64,000 bases of DNA from assembly GCA_003164785.1 (NCBI GenBank), contig PLUE01000069.1:186001-250000 (forward strand). Direction: 5' to 3'. This stretch comes from Gammaproteobacteria bacterium. GTDB taxonomy: Bacteria; Pseudomonadota; Gammaproteobacteria; Steroidobacterales; Steroidobacteraceae. Below the pieces are notes generated by a model. The model saw only the letters and a list, made by a program, of their open reading frames with translations, did not search any database and was not told where the DNA came from. Every line of letters starts with the position of its first letter. The first letter of the stretch is position 1. Below, piece after piece: positions 60,673 to 64,000 of this stretch. The translations under genes were made by a program, and so were the position numbers.

Positions 60673-61725
60673 ATGCCCGCATCAGAATTCATAGGCTGGT
60701 TCGCCGACATCGGATTGGGGGACAGGGCCCGAGTCGGCGGCAAGGGCGGGAGCCTGGGCGAATTGCAGCGTGCCGGGATCGCGGTACCGCCGGGATTCGT
60801 CGTGCTGACCACCGCCTTCGAGAGATTCCTGAACGGGCTGGAGCGCAAGGGCCCGATCCGCTCCCTGATCGACGGGTTGAGTGCGGACGATCATGCCGCC
60901 GTATCGGCGTGCTGCGCGCAGATTCGCACCCGGGTGACGGAAGAGCCGCTGCCCACGGATCTGCTGGATGAGGTTTCGTCGGCGTATGCGGCGCTGTGCG
61001 GCGACGCCGGCCTCGACGCGGTCGCCGTCCGCTCCTCCGCCACGACCGAGGACTCGGCCGACTTGAGCTTCGCCGGACTCCAGGACACCTATTTGTGGGT
61101 CACGAGTTTGAGCCAAATCTTGCACCGTATTCGCACCTGCTGGGCCAGTTTGTATTCAACCGAGTCCGTCATCTACCGGAGAAAGAGTCGATTACCGGAG
61201 GAGGGGGTCGCGATGGCGGTCGTCGTGCAAAAAATGGTGAATGCACGCACCGCGGGGGTGATGTTCACCCGCAGCCCGATGACGGGGGATCGCTCGGTGT
61301 TGACCGTCGAGGCTGCATGGGGCCTGGGCTCATCGGTCGTCGGTGGCGAGGTGACGCCCGACCGATGGGTGGTGGGCAAGATCACCGGCGACATTTCGGT
61401 TCGCGAGATCTCGGCAAAGCTGATCCAACACGTTCCAATGCCGGGCGGCGGCATCGAGGCCCTTCCCGTCGCCGAGACCCTGCGCGATACGCCTTCCCTC
61501 AGCGATGAGGAACTTCAGGGTCTGAGGGCGATCGCGCGACGAGTCGAAAAACATTATGGACGACCGCAGGACATCGAGTGGGCGGTCGCGCACGAGACCA
61601 ACGAGATTCTGCTGCTGCAAAGCCGCCCGGAAACCGTCTGGTCGGGCAAGGCCGCCGAACCGGTGGCCCGTCCCGCGAGCGATCCACACGCGCATGTCAT
61701 GTCGGTTTTCGGAGGAAAACGATGA
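60673..61725 (+). CDS. PEP/pyruvate-binding ATP-grasp subunit (PPDK N-terminal type)
   Basis: A 350-residue stand-alone ATP-binding domain of pyruvate phosphate dikinase/PEP synthase. Motifs: VGGKGGSLGELQRAGIAVPPGF, given as GGKGGSLGEL and VPPGFVVLT; VAVRSSATTEDSADLSFAGL; AGVMFTRSPMTGD; DIEWAVAHETNEILLLQSRPE. In intact enzymes this domain moves the beta-phosphate of ATP to the swivelling histidine; here that histidine is on the protein encoded just upstream. The two sizes (606 and 350) match the two large subunits of phenylphosphate synthase. Its last bases overlap the accB-like start (ATGA). Confidence 0.9.
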   Translation: MPASEFIGWFADIGLGDRARVGGKGGSLGELQRAGIAVPPGFVVLTTAFERFLNGLERKGPIRSLIDGLSADDHAAVSACCAQIRTRVTEEPLPTDLLDEVSSAYAALCGDAGLDAVAVRSSATTEDSADLSFAGLQDTYLWVTSLSQILHRIRTCWASLYSTESVIYRRKSRLPEEGVAMAVVVQKMVNARTAGVMFTRSPMTGDRSVLTVEAAWGLGSSVVGGEVTPDRWVVGKITGDISVREISAKLIQHVPMPGGGIEALPVAETLRDTPSLSDEELQGLRAIARRVEKHYGRPQDIEWAVAHETNEILLLQSRPETVWSGKAAEPVARPASDPHAHVMSVFGGKR

Positions 61726-62201
61726 GTCTCACCGCGGCGGACGTCGAGGAGATCATGCGACTCGTGGAGCAGTCGGGATTCGACGAACTTGAGCTGGAGA
61801 TGGGGGGCACGAAGCTCACGTTGCGGCGCGACGCAGGCGATAAGCCTCCACGGCACATTACGCCCGTCTCGACCGACGCCCCGCTAGAAAAGCTACCCGC
61901 GGCAGCGGCTGCGCCGGTGACGGCGGCTGCTGCGCCGGCCAGAGTGTTGGATCCGAACATTCATGAAGTCGTCGCACCGCTGCTCGGAACTTTTTATCAT
62001 TCCCCGAAACCGGGATCCGCACCTTTCGTGCAGGTCGGCACCGAAGTCGAAGAAGACACCATCGTCGGCATCATCGAGGTGATGAAGCTGATGAATTCCG
62101 TACGCGCCAATGTTCGCGGCACGGTGACCGAGATTCTGGTCGCCGACGGCACGCTGGCGGAATATGGCGAACCGCTCGTGCGCATTCGCAAGTCGGGTTA
62201 G
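61722..62201 (+). CDS. accB: biotin carboxyl carrier protein
   Basis: A 159-residue AccB-type carrier. The N-terminal helix and strand (IMRLVEQSGFDELELEMGGTKLTLRR) are as in AccB, then an Ala/Pro-rich linker, then the biotinyl domain with the target lysine K122 in IIEVMKLMNSV. Start ATG 61722 has GGAGG six bases upstream and overlaps the previous stop. Placed after a dikinase pair and before biotin carboxylase and carboxyltransferase genes, it serves this operon's carboxylase rather than acetyl-CoA carboxylase. Confidence 0.94.
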   Translation: MSLTAADVEEIMRLVEQSGFDELELEMGGTKLTLRRDAGDKPPRHITPVSTDAPLEKLPAAAAAPVTAAAAPARVLDPNIHEVVAPLLGTFYHSPKPGSAPFVQVGTEVEEDTIVGIIEVMKLMNSVRANVRGTVTEILVADGTLAEYGEPLVRIRKSG

Positions 62202-62205
62202 CGCT

Positions 62206-63579
62206 TTGGCCATTCGTCGCATACTGATCGCCAATCGCGGGGAGATCGCCGCGCGGATCATCCGCACGTGCGTGAAGCTCAACATCGAAACGGTCCTGGC
62301 GGCCTCCGAGGCGGACCGTTCCAGCCTGCCCGCGCGTCTCGCCGATCGGGTGGTCTGCATCGGCCCCGCTCGTTCCTCGGAGAGCTACCTCAAGGTGGAG
62401 ACCATCGTGCACGCGGCGCTGGCGACGCGAGCCGACGCGATCCATCCCGGCTATGGCTTTCTCTCGGAGCGGGCCGCGCTGGCCGGTTTGTGCGAGGCGT
62501 CCGGGGTCATATTCATCGGGCCGACGGCCGCCCAGATCGAGGCCGTGGGCGACAAGTTGCGTGCACGCTCGGAAGCTCTGGCAGCCGACGTGCCGGTGGT
62601 GCCGGGCAGTGCGGTGGCCACGTTGGAGGAGGCGGTGGCGGCGGGCCGCCTGATCGGCGCACCGCTCCTGGTCAAAGCGGTGGGCGGCGGCGGCGGACGC
62701 GGCATCAAACGTGTGGAGCGCCTGGAAGATCTGCCCGCCGTGCTGGAGCTTGCAGCCGCCGAGGCGGTGGCCGCATTTGGCGATGCGCGCGTGTATCTGG
62801 AGCGGTTCATCGCGAGCGGGCGGCACGTCGAGGTCCAGATCCTCGGCGACGGCCACGGGCGGGTCATCCATCTCGGCGAACGGGATTGCTCGGCGCAGCG
62901 ACGCTACCAGAAATTGGTGGAGGAAACCCCCGCTCCCGGTCTGCCGGAGGGGCTGCGCGCCGATCTGCATGCCGCCGCGATCCGGTTTGCGGAACGTCTT
63001 GCCTATCGGGGGGCCGGAACCGTCGAGTTTCTCGTCGATCGAGAGCGCGGTACCTTCCACTTCCTGGAGATGAACGCCCGCATTCAGGTGGAACACCCGA
63101 TCACGGAGGCGGTGACCGGTGTGGACCTGATCGCGGAGCAAATCGCCATCGCCGGTGGATCGGGGCTGCGGCTTTCGCAATCCGACGTTCGCCCATCGGG
63201 CTGTGCCATCGAATGCCGCGTGAATGCCGAGGATGTCGAGAACGAGTTTCGGCCGAGTCCCGGTGTCGTGCGCCAGGTCACGTGGCCCTCGGGGCCGGGC
63301 ATTCGCGTGGACACTCACATCGTGGCCGGATCCGCTGTCCCGCCATTCTATGATTCCTTGCTGGCAAAGATCATCGCGCATGGTCCGGACCGCGCAGGCA
63401 CCGTTGAATTGCTTCGGGAGGCAATTGCATCGACCCACCTCGATGGCGTTCACACCAATCTGGCCTTTCACGAGATGATGCTGGCGGACGCCGAGTTCCG
63501 CGCCGGCGCATTCGACACGGGTTTCGTGGCACGATTGCTCGCGCGCCGCACGGCGACGGAGCATGCACCCGATGGCTGA
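62206..63579 (+). CDS. accC: biotin carboxylase
   Basis: ATP-grasp enzyme of about 457 residues that carboxylates biotin with bicarbonate. It has IRRILIANRGEIAARI, IHPGYGFLSERAALA, VKAVGGGGGRGIKRV, RHVEVQILGD, EMNARIQVEHPITEAVTG and the C-terminal YDSLLAKIIAHG. TTG 62206 lies four bases after the carrier stop and just before the conserved start; ATG 62164 would overlap the carrier gene by 38 bases. The last eight bases overlap the carboxyltransferase gene. Confidence 0.94.
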   Translation: MAIRRILIANRGEIAARIIRTCVKLNIETVLAASEADRSSLPARLADRVVCIGPARSSESYLKVETIVHAALATRADAIHPGYGFLSERAALAGLCEASGVIFIGPTAAQIEAVGDKLRARSEALAADVPVVPGSAVATLEEAVAAGRLIGAPLLVKAVGGGGGRGIKRVERLEDLPAVLELAAAEAVAAFGDARVYLERFIASGRHVEVQILGDGHGRVIHLGERDCSAQRRYQKLVEETPAPGLPEGLRADLHAAAIRFAERLAYRGAGTVEFLVDRERGTFHFLEMNARIQVEHPITEAVTGVDLIAEQIAIAGGSGLRLSQSDVRPSGCAIECRVNAEDVENEFRPSPGVVRQVTWPSGPGIRVDTHIVAGSAVPPFYDSLLAKIIAHGPDRAGTVELLREAIASTHLDGVHTNLAFHEMMLADAEFRAGAFDTGFVARLLARRTATEHAPDG

Positions 63580-64000
63580 CATTCGACTGGTCGAAACCTC
63601 GTTGCGGGACGGCAACCAATGTCTGTGGGGAGCCCTTGGCGTGGACACCGCCAAGACGCTCTCCATTGCGCCCGCGCTGGAGCGCGTGGGATTCGAGGCC
63701 ATCGACTTCACGACGTCCACGCACATGGGCGTCGCGGTGCGGTTCAAGAAGGAGGATCCCTGGGAGCGCATCCGGCTCATGGCCGCAGCGATGCGCAACA
63801 CGCCGCTGCAATTCATGTCCACCGGGTTTCGCTTCATCTCCTGGGAAACCGCGCACCCGGACTTCATGGCGCTCGCGTTCCGCGTGCTCGCGCGCAACGG
63901 CATCCGCCGCTTCTGTCTGGCGGACCCGATGAACGATGCCGACTCGAACATTGCCTGCGCGCGAATGGTGAAGCAGGGGGGCGGCGAATACGTGATCGCG
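63572..64000 (+). CDS. HMGL-type carboxyltransferase, partial (runs off window)
   Basis: The first 143 residues are the start of a pyruvate carboxylase / oxaloacetate decarboxylase alpha-type carboxyltransferase barrel: RLVETSLRDGNQCLWGALGV with the metal-binding Asp, FEAIDFTTSTHMGVAVRF, ERIRLMAAAMRNTPLQFMSTG, and FCLADPMNDADSN. In related enzymes the acceptor is pyruvate or another 2-oxoacid or enolisable ketone. The rest lies beyond the window. With the carrier and biotin carboxylase it completes a biotin-dependent carboxylase. Confidence 0.92.
   Translation, partial: MADIRLVETSLRDGNQCLWGALGVDTAKTLSIAPALERVGFEAIDFTTSTHMGVAVRFKKEDPWERIRLMAAAMRNTPLQFMSTGFRFISWETAHPDFMALAFRVLARNGIRRFCLADPMNDADSNIACARMVKQGGGEYVIA

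Noticed and set aside
58840-61725. A split PEP synthase or pyruvate phosphate dikinase
   Set aside because: The C-terminal PEP/pyruvate barrel is absent from both proteins; the first ends right after the swivelling domain.
1-64000. tRNA, rRNA, CRISPR arrays, prophage or plasmid replication genes
   Set aside because: Looked for on both strands; no cloverleaf, direct-repeat array, integrase or replication gene was recognised.

Overview
The window is high-GC DNA from what looks like an aerobic, Gram-negative chemo-organotroph. It carries three large TonB-dependent receptors with the signature of outer-membrane uptake of unusual organic ligands, PQQ dehydrogenases with c-type haem, Tat-exported DUF1552/DUF1592 partners, a Rieske oxygenase, a P450 and a tannase-like esterase. 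The style of gene content is that of gammaproteobacterial degraders (Steroidobacter/Nevskia-like) or sphingomonad-like organisms. The taxon is inferred from gene content only. No rRNA, tRNA or CRISPR array was seen.

Layout. (1) 1-7.0 kb: SnoaL/NTF2-like protein, PQQ alcohol dehydrogenase, carotenoid-cleavage-type dioxygenase and a TonB receptor. (2) 7.1-8.65 kb: a TnpB-only IS605-type element whose right end abuts a 5'-truncated metallo-hydrolase gene. (3) 8.8-15.1 kb: AraC regulator, tannase/feruloyl-esterase-like enzyme, a ureidoglycolate-lyase-like protein coupled to an MFS carrier, and an aldo/keto reductase. (4) 13.7-17.7 kb: a decay zone with remnants of an SDR, a LysR regulator, a response regulator and its histidine kinase. 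(5) 17.8-35.0 kb: a long catabolic cluster led by an XRE-cupin regulator. It holds an enolase-superfamily enzyme, HyuA/HyuB, a CYP199-like P450, an SDR, a gamma-glutamyltransferase-like enzyme, an MFS carrier, a glutamine-synthetase-like ligase, an amidohydrolase, a cytidine-deaminase-like enzyme, a creatininase-family enzyme, an IclR regulator and a Rieske oxygenase. Four promoters in it share an inverted repeat TTTTC-N6/7-GAAA, suggesting one regulon. (6) 35.2-42.7 kb: TonB receptor, NTF2-like protein, an internally deleted PQQ dehydrogenase, a MetE-like protein and a secreted phosphodiesterase. (7) 43.3-55.6 kb: DUF1592 cytochrome, DUF1552 protein, Tat-exported metallo-hydrolase and ankyrin protein, then a convergent TonB receptor, an FAD oxidase and remnants. 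(8) 55.7-57.0 kb: the second copy of the TnpB element. (9) 57.0-64.0 kb: NTF2-like protein, AraC regulator and a divergent operon encoding a split, phenylphosphate-synthase-like dikinase followed directly by biotin carboxyl carrier, biotin carboxylase and an HMGL-type carboxyltransferase (cut by the window end).

How it works together. The recurring set of TonB receptor, NTF2-like protein, PQQ dehydrogenase and MBL hydrolase suggests several paralogous uptake-and-oxidation modules. The central cluster looks like complete catabolism of a nitrogen-containing, probably aromatic or cyclic compound through gamma-glutamylated intermediates and cyclic-amide opening. The last operon looks like ATP-driven activation of a small molecule coupled to biotin-dependent carboxylation. 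Substrates are not deducible from the sequence alone. These last two systems, and the pair of TnpB elements with a rearranged catalytic glutamate and covarying RNA hairpins, are the most interesting parts.
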